Positions 12,001-24,000 of a DNA stretch of 34,519 nt are shown in pieces; within the stretch, counting starts at the first letter, position 1; each line of letters begins with the position of its first letter. The translations under genes and the position numbers were made by a program. The DNA comes from Nocardiopsis ansamitocini (GTDB taxonomy: Bacteria > Actinomycetota > Actinomycetes > Streptosporangiales > Streptosporangiaceae), in NCBI RefSeq assembly GCF_030268225.1, contig NZ_BSQG01000016.1, positions 1 through 34,519 of the forward strand, read 5' to 3'. The notes under the pieces are model-generated. The model saw only the letters and a program-made list of their open reading frames with translations. It was not told where the DNA came from and searched no databases.

Positions 12001-15000
12001 GAGTTCCACCACCTGGTGGCGGCGTGCGTCTGCGAAGGCCCGGTGGTCCAGGACGGCCAGCCGCTCCTTCTCGGGAAGACTGTTCAGGACCTGAGGGAGC
12101 CCCGAGTGCCCGGCTGGGGGAGGTGTGGTGCCGAGTACCTCTGCGCGCTGGCGGGCCGCGTGGCGGTACCTCTCCCACTGCCGTTCGAGCAGTTTCTCCG
12201 GCGGGGCCGGTCGGGTGGCGATCCCGTCGCGGAGGGTGATGGGTGCCGTTTCGTCGGTGTTTCCGATCTTTGTGCGCAGGGCCTCGATCTCGTGGCGGAT
12301 ACGGGCCAGATCCACGCCGCGCCGTTCCATCGCGCCCAGGGTGGGAAACTCGATGTAGCTGGGGGGACGCGGAGGGTCGGGCGTTTCGGTGGTGTCGGAC
12401 GTTTCGGTGGTGTCGGCGGTCGCGGGCGTTTCGGTGGTGTCGGGCGTTTCGGGCGCAACCGGCGGAGCGGCGCTGTAGAGGGGGGGCGGGTCGGGCAGCC
12501 GAATCGGCAGCCCCGTAACCGGGTCGAGGGAACCGTTAGGGACCGCCGGAGGGTAATGATCCCCCATGGCGTGCAGCCCAAGGGTTCCCGGAGCGGTACC
12601 GGTGAACAGGGAGTGCGCCATTACCTGGGCATAGGCATCCATGGCTCCCCGGCTCGCGTGGATCCTGCCCTCCACGAACCCCAGGTTCTCCTGGACGATG
12701 TGGGTGCGCCATTGGCCGAGGGCCTCCGGCTGGCCCGCGGTGTTGTTGACGGCGAACATCTGTTCCGTCCAGTACCTCTGCTGTTCCACTAGAACGTCGA
12801 GGAGGTCGCTCTGCTGCTCCCAGAGCGAACGGATGGCGGTGTGGTCGCCGGAGTCGATGCCGGCTGCCTCCGCCAGTCGCCTGACGTCGTCGGCCATCGC
12901 GTCCCGCGTTTTCTGCGCCTCCTCGCGATCCGCTTCGCTCTTCTCCGCAAGGCGCTTGGCCTCGTCGCGCAGTTCCTTCGCCTTCTGGGTTTCCTCCCTG
13001 ATCCGCTCCCGGAGCCTGTCCTCCCGTTCTGCCGAGGAGGGAATCGGTGTCGTCGGCCGTTCGTCCAACGCGCGCTCCATGGCGTCGGCACGGGCGTTCT
13101 CCAGCGCGGCCTCGGCACGCAGGCTTCTCACCTGGTCACGGAGCTGGGGGTAGAGCATCCTCAGACGATCGGTGTGCGCGGACGGTGTGGAGGCCTGCAT
13201 GACCTCGCCGAACGCCCTGTCGGCGCGGTCCGCGAGTTCTCGTGCCTCTTCGTCGAGGGCGCGAGCCCGCTCACGCGTCTCCTGGACGGTCGAGGGCGTG
13301 TAACGCTCCTCGGGGCTGGGGGCCGTGATTGCCCCCTCCTCACCGCTTCGAACGGTGGAAAGGCCGGCGAGTTCCTTCCGGAGGTCGGTGAGTTCCTGCC
13401 GGAGGTCGGTGCGGGTCTGCTCGTGGACCCGCGCCTGCTGGAAGGCTTCCTGCGCGTCCCACAGGTGTTGATCGGCGGAATAGATCAGCTGGTCCACCTG
13501 AGAGCCGGAGGTTGCCAGCGTGGCACCGGGACCGGTCACTGCTGCGCTCAGCCGGTCGACCTCCGTCCAGGCGTCGGTCGTCCTCTGGAACAGGGAGTTC
13601 CGGTCACCGAGCCCCGACAGGGTGTTGGACAACCCGACGGAGGTCAGCGCCGCGCGTTGTGCATCCAGTTCGTGGAGTTCGCGGGAGATCTGAGCAGCCT
13701 CGATGTGGGCGTCGCGCGCGGAGGGGAGAAGTGTGCTCAGCCGAGGGTCGCCCAGAGCTGACTCCGTCGCGTGGTAGCCGAGCAGCTCGGCGAGCCTGTG
13801 GGCGGATTCCCGGACCGTCTGCGGGAGCGCCTGCTCGGTCGGTGCGGATCCCCCGTCTTCCGTTCCGGTCCGCTGGGCCTGTGCGGAGGTCTCCACGAGG
13901 TGGTGGGCGTAGGCCCGGAGGGCGTTCGCGCCCAGTCCCCAGGCTTCCGCCAGGTCCCGGTGGCTCACCAACGGGGTCGCGAATGTGTCCGCTGCTGCGA
14001 GGTTCCTGGAAAGGAGGCCGTCGAGTTCCGCGAGAAGATCCCTCGCCCTGTCCGCGGTAGTGGTCGAGACTTCGGACAGGGCCTCGGTGATCCGACCCAC
14101 CAGCGCGTCTGCGTCGCGGAGCACGGAGAAGGCCGGGTGGAGGTCGGTCTGCCGCCCGGCAGCGATCCCGGCGTCGTCGTTCCCGACGGAGTCCTGGGCC
14201 CCGAAGAAGTCGTCCGGGTTCTCGGGGTCGGGGAAGATCGAGCGTGTTTCCCAAGCCTCGCCCTCGAAGTCGGAATCGGAAACGGAGTTTTCCGTGTCCT
14301 GCTCGATGGTGACCGGGAAGACGAAAGGCGTATCCGCGCTGGTGGACGGAGCGTCGATCCCTTGCGCATCGGATATGGCCCGCGGCACGGACACGCCGTG
14401 ATCACCGGTAACGGTCTCGGCCGGCAAGGGAAGGAGGAGCCGCTCGGGCGTGCTCCGGTCGCTCCAGGTGCCGCCGTGCTCCGTGTAGGCGCGGCGGACA
14501 TCGACGAGGTCGGTGGTGGCGACACGGGTCTCGATCTGCGCGCGGGAGGTCTCTTCGCGCGCGAGCCGGGTCCCGGTGGCACTGCCCCGCGCGTCGTCCA
14601 GACGCGCTCGGGCGAGGTCGGCCTCTGCGTAAGCGGCGTCCAGGCGCAGTTGCGCGGCAACGGCCCGGGACCCGAGGTAAGCCGGATCGTCGGGGGAGAT
14701 CGCGAAGTTGTTGCGGAAGTTTTCGAGATCGGTCTCGTAGCGCACCGCCCGTGCCTGGGCGGCCGCCACCCGCGAACGGGCCTCCTCCACCGGGGTGACG
14801 GGACGCTCGGCCGACGTCTGGGTCGGTGTTCCGTCAACCGGGAGGGACTGCTCGATCCGGGCCGTGTAGACCGTCAGGTCGAACGGACCGGTCGGGCCCG
14901 AGTCGGCCCGCATATTGCCGTGCTCGTCCATGGTGAGCCCGTACGGGTCGGGCCGCCAGCCGTCCGGCTTGGTCCAGTGGTTGGGGACGATCTCCGCCTC

Positions 15001-18000
15001 GATCAGCCAGGACTTCATCCCGTAGGGGTCGGGACGCCTGCTGACGGAGTGGAACAGGATGGTGTAGTCACGCTTGCCCAACACCTCCTGCTCGTCCTGG
15101 CCGTTGCGGACGGTCTTTTCGGCGTTGAGCGCCGGGTAGCCCTCGGGGACGCGCAGGACCGTGTAGATACGGCGGTTGGTGTAGGTGGGGTCCACGCGTG
15201 TCGACGCGGACATGTAGCCGGGTTCGGTGTGCGTCCTGCCGACGAGGCCGAGCATGCCCTGCTCGTCGTTGACGCTCACGCCGAGACGGGCCGCGAAGTC
15301 GGGGTTGTATCCCCGGTAGAGGACGGCCGGCTCCGGCAGGGAGGAGGCGGCGATGGCCGAGTCGATGGCGCGTACGGCTGTGGCAAGCGACCGGGTCGGG
15401 GAAGCAGGCGGATTTTGCAGGGCCTTGTTCACTACGTCGCTGCCCTCGGCCCGGTACCACCGGACGTACGCGGTCTGGTCGTTCGTCAGCGGTGGAACGG
15501 GAAAGTCGTTCCGCAGCCACGCGTTGCCCTCGGTCCCGGAGAAGGGGGCCCGTCCGGAGCGCATTCCCTGGCTACCCTGTCGGGACTCCCACGCCTTGGG
15601 CGGCGTGTTCCAACCGTCCTCTGTGGGAGGAGCCTCGGCCAGAGCCAGATTGACGTGGGTGGTGGGGTTGTTCTGCCATTCCTGGATGGCGGTGTGGTGG
15701 TCGGGGGTGGTGGTGATGGGCGGGGCGGTGGTCTGGCCGGGTGTGGGTGTGGGTGTGGGGATGAGTGTGGTGGTGGGGGTGTTGTCGGGGGTGTAGGTGC
15801 CGCCTTCTTGTTGGTAGGCGGTGTGTGCGGTGTCGAGGTCGTTTTGGGCGGTGCGGGTTTCTGCGGCCGCGTGTTCGGTGATTGTTGTGGCGCGGTTTTG
15901 TGCGAGGGGGGTGTCGTTGTGGGCGTCGAGGGTTTCGGCTTGGGCGAGGCGGGTTTGTGCGTGGGCTGCGTCCAGGCGTAGTTGTGCGGCTACGACCATG
16001 GAGCCGAGGTAGCCCAGGTCGGTGTAGAAGAGGCCGCGGTCGATGCGGGTGTTTTCCAGGGTGGTTTCGTAGCGGACCACGGCGGTGTTGGCTGCGGCCA
16101 CCTCACGCTGCGCGGCCTGGATGGGGGAGCGGCCGGTGGTGGCGGGGGTGGTGGGGTCGATACCCGGGGTCGGGGTGGGGCCGAGGTCGGGGAGTTGGGT
16201 GAGGTGGACCCGGGTAACGCCGTCCGGTGCCGGTGCGGGGGCGTCGGACATGTCCTCGTCGGAGCCCGAGTCGTCCATGTCTTCGTCGGAGTCCTCTCGC
16301 CGGGGCGATGTGGAGTCCAGGTTCATGGCGTCGCCGAGGCCGAGGGCGTTCGAGGCTATTTGTCGCAGGTAGCGGTTGTAGTCCTGTGTGGCGTTTTGGT
16401 CCAGAGTGTCCAGAATGTGGTCGATTCCGGCTGTGTGGTTGTTCAGGCCGGGCAGGACGTTCTCTGTTTCCACCTTGTTGGAGAGCGCACGGATAGTGGA
16501 GGCCCGCTGGTCGCTTTCCACCGCTTCGTCGAAGGCCCAGCGCAGTTCCTGCGGGGCGTCGAGCGCGGGGGGGTGGGCGAGATGATCGGGCCGGCGGTAG
16601 TCGATGCCCATTACCCGGGCCAAGGCGAGTGCGGCCTGGGTCTGGGTGTGGCGATGCTGGCGGGCTTCGGCGAGGCGGCTTTGCGCCTCGAGGTCCGTGG
16701 CGCGTTGGTTCGCACTGGTCATGACGCCGGTGATGTAGGTGATCGCGGCGTTGTTGCGCAGGGTGGTGGCGAGGTTGTCCAGTGGTTGTGCCTCGGCTTG
16801 GAGGCCGGGGTCTCCGTGTCCGCGGGCGTGCTGAGCCAGGCGCTCGATGGTGGAGGCCTCGCGGTCGGCTTGCAGGGCGCGTTCGTGGGCCGCGCGGATC
16901 TGGGGGGAGTCGTGGCCGGGAGGCGGTGTGGGCAGCGAGGTGGTGGAGTCGGTGTTGATGTTGAGGACTTGGGCCAGGCGCAGCGCGTGGGAGCGGTTCT
17001 GCTCGGTGAGCTGGTCGATGGCTTGCAGGGTGCGGTCGCGGGTGTTGCGGGGGGTGCGTGAGGGGCCGGTGGAGCCGGGAACGTGGAGGGTGTCGTTTTG
17101 GCGGCGGGTGTGGGCCATGGCCTCGACCAGGTAGGTCTGGGCCATGTCGCGGGCTGTTTCCCGTGCGCCCTCGGCGATGTCGGGGAGGTCTTGGGCGTCG
17201 AGGTCGGTGTTTCGTGGGAGGGCGAACCCGGGGGTTTGCGCGGCGTCTGCCAGGGCCTGGATCACCGAGGCGTTGCGGCCGGCTTGCATGGCTTGCTGGT
17301 AGGCGTCGTGGACCGCGTTGGGGGCCAGGACCGGAGGTTCCCCGAGGCCGGGGAAGGCGCGGCCGGGAATCCGCAGGGTTCGGGCGATTCCCAGCGCTTC
17401 CTCTTGGTCGGGGTGCAACTGGTAGGGGGTGCTCTGGCCGACCCGTTCGCGCAAGTGCTGGGCTTCGTCTTGGAGGCGTTGGGCGCGGTCGGTGAGCCAG
17501 GCGGCTTCGCGGGGGAAGCCGGTGGCGGTGGCGGTGTTGGCCCAGGTGCGGTAGTCGGCGGCGCGGTCGTTGAGCCGGACGGCGGCGTTGAAGTCGTTCA
17601 TCGCCAGAGTGCGCAGCTCGAGGGGGATTGATGCCAGGGAGGGCAGGGGCCGCACCGGCAGGACGGGGGAGCGTTCGGTCCTCATGTCCTGGGCCAGCTC
17701 GCGTGCCGCGCGTTCGTAGGCGTCGGTGTCGCGTTGGATCTGCTGGTTCAGGTCGGCTTGCCGGGTGAGCAGGTCCTGGTAGGCGGGGGAGTCGAATCCG
17801 CCGTCGACGAACACCAGTTCCGTGATTTCTTCTCCGGCGCGTTCGACCTGCCGGTGCAGGGCGTCGATGGTGTGGCGGGAGCGGGCCAGGAGACGGCCGC
17901 GTTCCTCGGCCTGGCGGGCGGTGGGGGGCTCGTATGCCGGGGGCAGGTCCCCACGCTGGGCCTCGGAGTAGGAAGGTGGCCGGCCCTCGTTGAAAGCGGC

Positions 18001-21000
18001 CGCTTCCTGGCGTTCTGTTTCCGCTTCTGCCTGTCTGGCTTGTTCTGTCCGTGCCTCGGAGAAGTGGAACCGGGCCTGGTTGATGCGTTGTTCGTCCGGG
18101 GGGTTGAGGAACGCGGCGATCGTTTCGGGCGAGGCGATCGGGGCCATGACGTACCGCACGGCTGCGGCGTAGGCGTGGCTCAGGCTATCGGATTGGCTCC
18201 ACCGCTGATCGAGGAAGGTCTCGTCGGAGTCGGTGGTGGTGCGGTGCCATTGGTGCAGCTCGTTGCGTTGGCCGAGCACGGGCAGGGCGAAGGCCACCTC
18301 GCGTCGGTGTCCTTCTGCTCCGCCCAGCTGCTGGCGCAGGTTCCGCTCGGCGAGGTAGCGGTCACGGAACGTTCGCGCGGCGTCGATGCTGGTGGGGTCG
18401 CCCTCATAGTCCCCGAGAAGCCGCACCAACGCGGCGAATTGGATCCGGCTGTCGTTGCGGTGCCGCTGGATTTCTCGCTCGAAGTTGGCGGCGCTTTTTT
18501 CATGGTCACGGACGTTTGCCTCGATCGCGTCGAGCCTTCTCGTCGCGGTGTCGATCCTTTCGCGGAGTGCGGTTTGCTGCTGGTCGGCCTCCATAGCGGC
18601 CCGGGATGCGGATTCCTGGTGGCGGTGGAGTGCGTCGGCGCGTGTCTGGTGAAGCGAGGCTTCCGCGGTCAGAGAACGTGTCTGTGCGCGAAGCCCGTCG
18701 TATTCACCCTCGATCTCACGGACTCGTTGCTCCAGGGACTCGACTCGTTGTTCGACCGGGCCGGTTTGTTGTTGGAGCTGTTGGATCTGCTGTTGCTGGA
18801 AGGAACGCGCGGTCGGGAAGGCGAACCCAATCTTGCCGAGCTGTCCGTAGGCTCTGTTGAGCTGTTCGGTGAGGGGGGCGAGTTCTTTTCGGGCGGCGGC
18901 GAGCTGTTGTTGGGTGTCGGCGAGCCGGACCAGGACCTCGTCGGATCGGGTGTGTGCCTGCTCGGCGTCGTGGCGGATCTCGTCCGCTGTTTGGCGGGCC
19001 TGGTCGGCCAGCACGGCGTAGTCGGTCTGGGATTCGGTGTCGGCCTCGCTGCGGTATTCGGGGGGGAGCAAAGCGTCGAGTTCGTCGTAGGCGTCCTCGA
19101 CGGCGCGCCACTGCTGGTCGAACTCGGCACGCGCGTTTCTGGCCGTGTTCCTTGCGCTCTCGGCCTCGCGTCGAAGATCGCGTTCCAGAGCGTTGTGCTC
19201 GCTGAGTTGGTCCCTGACTTCCCGCAGTTGTTCGATCCGTCTGTCCACAGCGGCGGACAGTTCGCGTGCCTGCGGCATTTCGCGCTGCACCAGGTTGGAG
19301 GCCATTCTCAGCCCGACCGCTTCGATGCCCAGGGCAGTGACTGCTTCGCGCGAAGCGTTGAATGCGTGGGCGCGCCCGTTCAGCTCCGCTGTCCTGTGGA
19401 GGTTTTCGCGGAAATCGTTCAGGGACAGGGTGAGAGCGAAATCGCCGGCGGGGGTGTAGGGATCGAAGCCCAAGGTTTGGGCCGTTTGCCGGGCGTGGCC
19501 GAAGTAGCCACGCAACGGGGCGGGATGGTCGCCGTTGGGGTTGGTGACGTAGGCCTGGATCGACTCGACCAGGGCCTGGCCGACTTCTTGGCGTGTGGTG
19601 GCGGCGGCGGCGAGTTGGGCGAGGTGGGCGGCGTAGTCGCGCAGCATGGCCGCGGCCGCGGTGTGGGCGGGGGCCAGGTGGGGGGAGAGGTCTTGGGGCG
19701 GGGTGTTGATGAGGGTGGTGACCTGGTCGAGGAGTTCCTGGCGTGTGGTGGCGCCCTGGGGGCCTAGTGCCTCTGCCTGCTGGAAGTCGCGGATATGCGC
19801 GGCGGCGTCGCGCAGCGGGGCGAAGGCCGCACGGTCCTGGTCGGTGAGAAGGCTGGGCGGGCCCCCGGCATCGGTCACGACGGTGGCGACCGTTCCGGCG
19901 TCGGAGACCGAAGCATCGGAGTCGGTGCCGTCGATGCCGATGTTCTGGTAGGCGGTGAGCAGGCCGGCGTTGCGTTGTTGTTCCTCGTCCACGGCGCGTT
20001 GCAGGGCCGTGATCTCGCCGGGGGTGCCCTGTTGGGTGGTGGTGAGGTGGTCCAGGAGCGCGCGGCGTTGGGCGAGGGTCTGGTTGCTTTCGGTGAGTTG
20101 GCTGTGGGCTTCGCGTTCGGCGGTCTCGGCGTCGGCGGCCAGGGGGGTGAGTTCGGTGACGTCGGGGGTGATGCCCAGCTGGGTGAGGGTGGTGGCGGTC
20201 GCGTCGTCGGCGAAGGCGAACTGGAGACCGGCTTCGATATCGCTTCCGTTGGCGGCTTCGATCGCGGTGACGGCCTCGGCGGTGTGGTGTTGGGCTTGTC
20301 GCAGGGATTCGGGGGAGTCCGGGAAGGGGGCGGTGGGGCTGAAGCCGCGGCGGGCGAAGGGGGTGGTCGCGTCGCTGCTGCCGTTGCTGTGGGCGCTGTA
20401 GGTGTTGTGCAGGTGGGTGATGTGGGTGGTGAGGCGTTGGATTTCGGTGTTCAGGACGGCGGCGTGGGCGGTTTCTGCGGCGGGAAGGGTGCCGCGCAGG
20501 GTTTCCAGACGTGCCCGGTCCTCGTAGGCGGTGGTGAGCTGGTCGAAGATGCGCCTGGCGTTGGGAGTGGCGTTGTGGGTCGGTGTTTGCGCCGGTGATG
20601 GCTGGTAGGTGTGCGGGTTGACGTGGAACAGGTCCAGCGCGTTCTGAGCGTGGGTGCGGGCGGTGGCGGTGTGTTGCCGGACGTCGTCGGTGGCGGTACG
20701 CGCGTCTTGATAAGAACTCAGGGCTTCGCCCAAACGACCATTGGAGTCGTCGACGGTGAGAGGGAAAGCCGAGATCTGGTCGTCGTCAACGGGACGCCGT
20801 CCAGGAGGGGGAACGGTCTGAGACGCATCCCGGAGGGTGGTTTCGGCTTGGTCGGCGATGCGTTGCAGGCGTGCGGTTTCCAGGAGGCCGTCTTGGACCC
20901 GGGGGTGGGTTTCGGGCCAGTCGTTGCGAACGCGCTGTTCGTGGAGTGTGGTCTCGTGGCGGAGGAGGTCGGCGTTGGCTCGTGCGACCGCTTCGCGTGC

Positions 21001-24000
21001 CCGCTCGACCGGGGTCGTGGCGGGGCCGGTCTCGGGTGCGGGTCGGCCGAGGGGGGTGAGGCCGGGGTCGGGGAGTTGTGCGGTGTTGACCTGGATGTCG
21101 TTGTCGGAGGAGGGGGCCTCGCTCATGGACTCGTCGGAGTCGGAGGCCTCGTCGGAGGATTGGTTGTGGGGTTGTTGGTAGCCCTGGTGGGCGTCGCCCA
21201 GGGGGGCGGGTTGCCATCCGGGGGCAGGGGTCCAGCCGGTGGGCACGATCTCGATCTCGACGAACCACAGGGGGCGTGGTTCGCTGCTTTCGCTGGGGAA
21301 GGCTTCGCGCTGGTAGGCGGCGTGGAAGAGGAGGCTCAAGCCTCGGGGGATGATGAGTTCGCGTTCGTCGTAGCCGTGTCGGGAGTAGGGCATGGCGCTC
21401 AGGACAGGCAGGCCCTTGGGTGCGCGTATCACGGCGTAGAGGTCGCGTTCGGCCGGGGAGCTGTTGCCCACGGCGGTGGAGAGGTAGTTGTTGTCGGAGT
21501 GGACGGTGCCCACCAGTGCCCGCATGGAGGCGGGGTCGTTGAGGTCTGCGCCCAGGCGTTGGATGAAACCTTCGCGAAGGGCGCGGTGCAAGAGGACGGA
21601 GTCGGGGAGCGTGGCTTGGGAGATCGCTGAGTCCAGGCCGGACACCAGCTCCAGGAACAGGTTTTCCTCGCCCCTTTCCACGGTTCCGTCGGTCAGGCCG
21701 TCCAGGACCGTCATGTAGTCGTCGCCGGTGTAGCGGGTGACGGCGTCCCTCGCGGTGGGGGACAGACCGGTTGCTTGGGGTTCCAGCGTGGTCATAGCCC
21801 AGTTGACGGCGTCGTCGTTGTCGGTGAAGCGCAGGGTGGCGGCCATTCCGACTCCGCCGGGCTCTTCGGTGGTACCTGTCCAGAGAGGGGCGGGTGCGAG
21901 TTGTTCGCGGATGTCGGGGGTGTCCGAGTCGGTGCTCATCGCGTCCGAGTCGGTTTCCTGGTTGGAGGAGTCGCTTCGCAGTGCTTCCTCGGTCAACCAC
22001 TGGGAGAAGTCGACGTCGGGGGTGTGGGCCATGTTGACGCGCAGGTCGTTGGGGCCGTCGTGCTGGGGTGGTGCGGTGTCGGTGGTGTTGCGGAGGGTGG
22101 TTTCGGCTTGGTCGGCGATGCGTTGCAGGCGTGCGGTTTCCAGGAGGCCGTCTTGGACCCGGGGGTGGGTTTCGGGCCAGTCGTTGCGAACGCGCTGTTC
22201 GTGGAGTGTGGTCTCGTGGCGGAGGAGGTCGGCGTTGGCTCGTGCGACCGCTTGGCGTGCCCGCTCGACCGGGGTCGTGGCGGGGCCGGTCTCGGGTGCG
22301 GGCCGGCTGGTTGGGTCGAAGTCGGGGAGTTGTGCGGTGTAGACCTGGACGTCGTTGTCTGAGGAGGGGGCCTCGCTCATGGACTCGTCGGAGTCGGAGG
22401 TCTCGTCGGAGGATTGGTTGTGGGGTTGTTGGTAGCCCTGGTGGGCGTCGCCCAGGGGGGCGGGTTGCCATCCGGGGGGCGGGGTCCAGCCGGTGGGCAC
22501 GATCTCGGCCTCGACGAACCACAGGGGGCGTGGTTCGCTGCTTTCGCTGGGGAACGCTTCGCGCTGGTAGGCAGCGTGGTAGAGGACGTCCAGGCCTCGG
22601 GGGATGATGAGTTCGCGTTCGTCGTAGCCGTGTTGGGAGTGGGGCATGGCGTCCAGGACGGGCAGGCCCTTGGGTGCGCGTATCACGGCGTAGAGGTCGC
22701 GTTCGGCCGGAGAGTTGTTGCCCACGCTGGTGGAGAGGTAGTTGTGATTGGTGTGGACGGTGCCGACCAGCGCTTGCATGGAGGCGGGGTCGTTGAGGTC
22801 GGCGCCCATGCCGCGGATGGCGAGTTCGCCGACAGCGCGGTGTAGGAGGACGGACTCGGGGAGGAGGGCCCGGGTGACGGCCGAGTCCATATCGGCGACC
22901 GTTTCCAGGAAGAGGGTTTCGTCGCCCTCGTCGACTGTTCCGTCGAGTAGTCCCTCTCGGACCATGTCGTAGTCGTCGCGGGTGTATCGGAAGACGGTTT
23001 CGCTCTCGTTGGTCGGGAGGGTTCCTTCCTGGGGTTGTAGTGCGGTAATGGCCCAGTTGACGGCGTCGTCGTTGTCGGTGAAGCGCAGGGTGGCGGCCAT
23101 TCCGACTCCGCCGGGCTCTTCGGTGGTACCTGTCCACAGAGGGGCGGGTGCGAGTTGTTCGCGGATGTCGGGGGTGTCCGAGTCGGTGCTCATCGCGTCC
23201 GAGTCGGTTTCCTGGTTGGAGGAGTCGCTTCGCAGTGCTTCCTCGGTCAACCACTGGGAGAAGTCGACGTCGGGGGTGTGGGCCATGTTGACGTGGAGGT
23301 CGTTGGCGCCTGGGTGGGTGGCCGCTTGGGGGGTGAGGGTGTTCCTGGTGGTGGTCGGGTTGGTGGTTTCCCCGTTGGTGGTGGTCTGGCCGGGTGTGGG
23401 GATGAGTGTGGTGGTGGGGGTGTTGTCGGGGGTGTAGGTGCCGCCTTCTTGTCGGTAGGCGGTGTGTGCGGTGTCGAGGTCGTTTTGGGCGGTGCGGGTT
23501 TCGGCTTGGGCGCGTTCGGTGATGGTTGTGGCGCGGTTTTTGGCGAGGGGGGTGTCGTCGCGGGCGTCGAGGGTTTCTGCGTGGGCGAGGCGGGTTTGTG
23601 CGTGGGCGGCGTCCAGGCGTAGTTGTGCGGCTACGACTGTGGAGCCGAGGTAGCCCAGGTCGGTGTAGAAGAGGCCGCGGTCGATGCGGGTGTTTTCCAG
23701 GGTGGTTTCGTAGCGGACCACGGCGGTGTTGGCCTCGGCGACCTCACGCTGCGCGGCCTGGATGGGGGAGCGGCCGGTGGTGGCGGGGGTGGTGGGGTCG
23801 ATACCCGGGGTCGGGGTGGGGCCGGTGTGGGTGAGCGCGGTGTAGATGGACGGCCCGGCGTAGGTGGTGGAGCTTTCCCCGGTATCCGGGTAGAAGATGG
23901 CGTCCCACGAAGCCTTGACCTGGTTGAGGAATCTGGCTTTGTCGGCGAATTTTTGGAGTCGTTCTGTTTTTCCGGTGCCCCTGTAGTCAACTTTCGGGTA

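Larger units (their letters stand above)
20821..23300 (-). repeat. Tandem duplication of a ~1.25-kb ART-linker-hairpin segment
   Basis: Bases about 22045-23300 and 20821-22045 are direct copies. The offset is 1254 bp over the ART parts (for example ggagtcgctt at 23221 and 21967) and 1260 bp at the far end, where small in-frame differences occur. Many stretches of 60 bp or more are unchanged, while the central ART sequence (22690-23030 versus 21430-21780) has drifted. The in-frame offset shows the duplication is maintained as protein sequence. Confidence 0.92.

Noticed and set aside
17734-19767. + strand open frame of 677 codons, and similar ones at 13771-15981 and 9580-11184
   Set aside because: Antisense shadows produced by GC-rich codon bias; Gly/Val-rich products with no recognisable domain or start signal.
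20786-23254. Minus-strand open frame of 822 codons in another frame
   Set aside because: Arg/Pro/His-rich low-complexity product; its internal duplication only mirrors the ART1/ART2 tandem repeat. The real frame shows the ART motifs.
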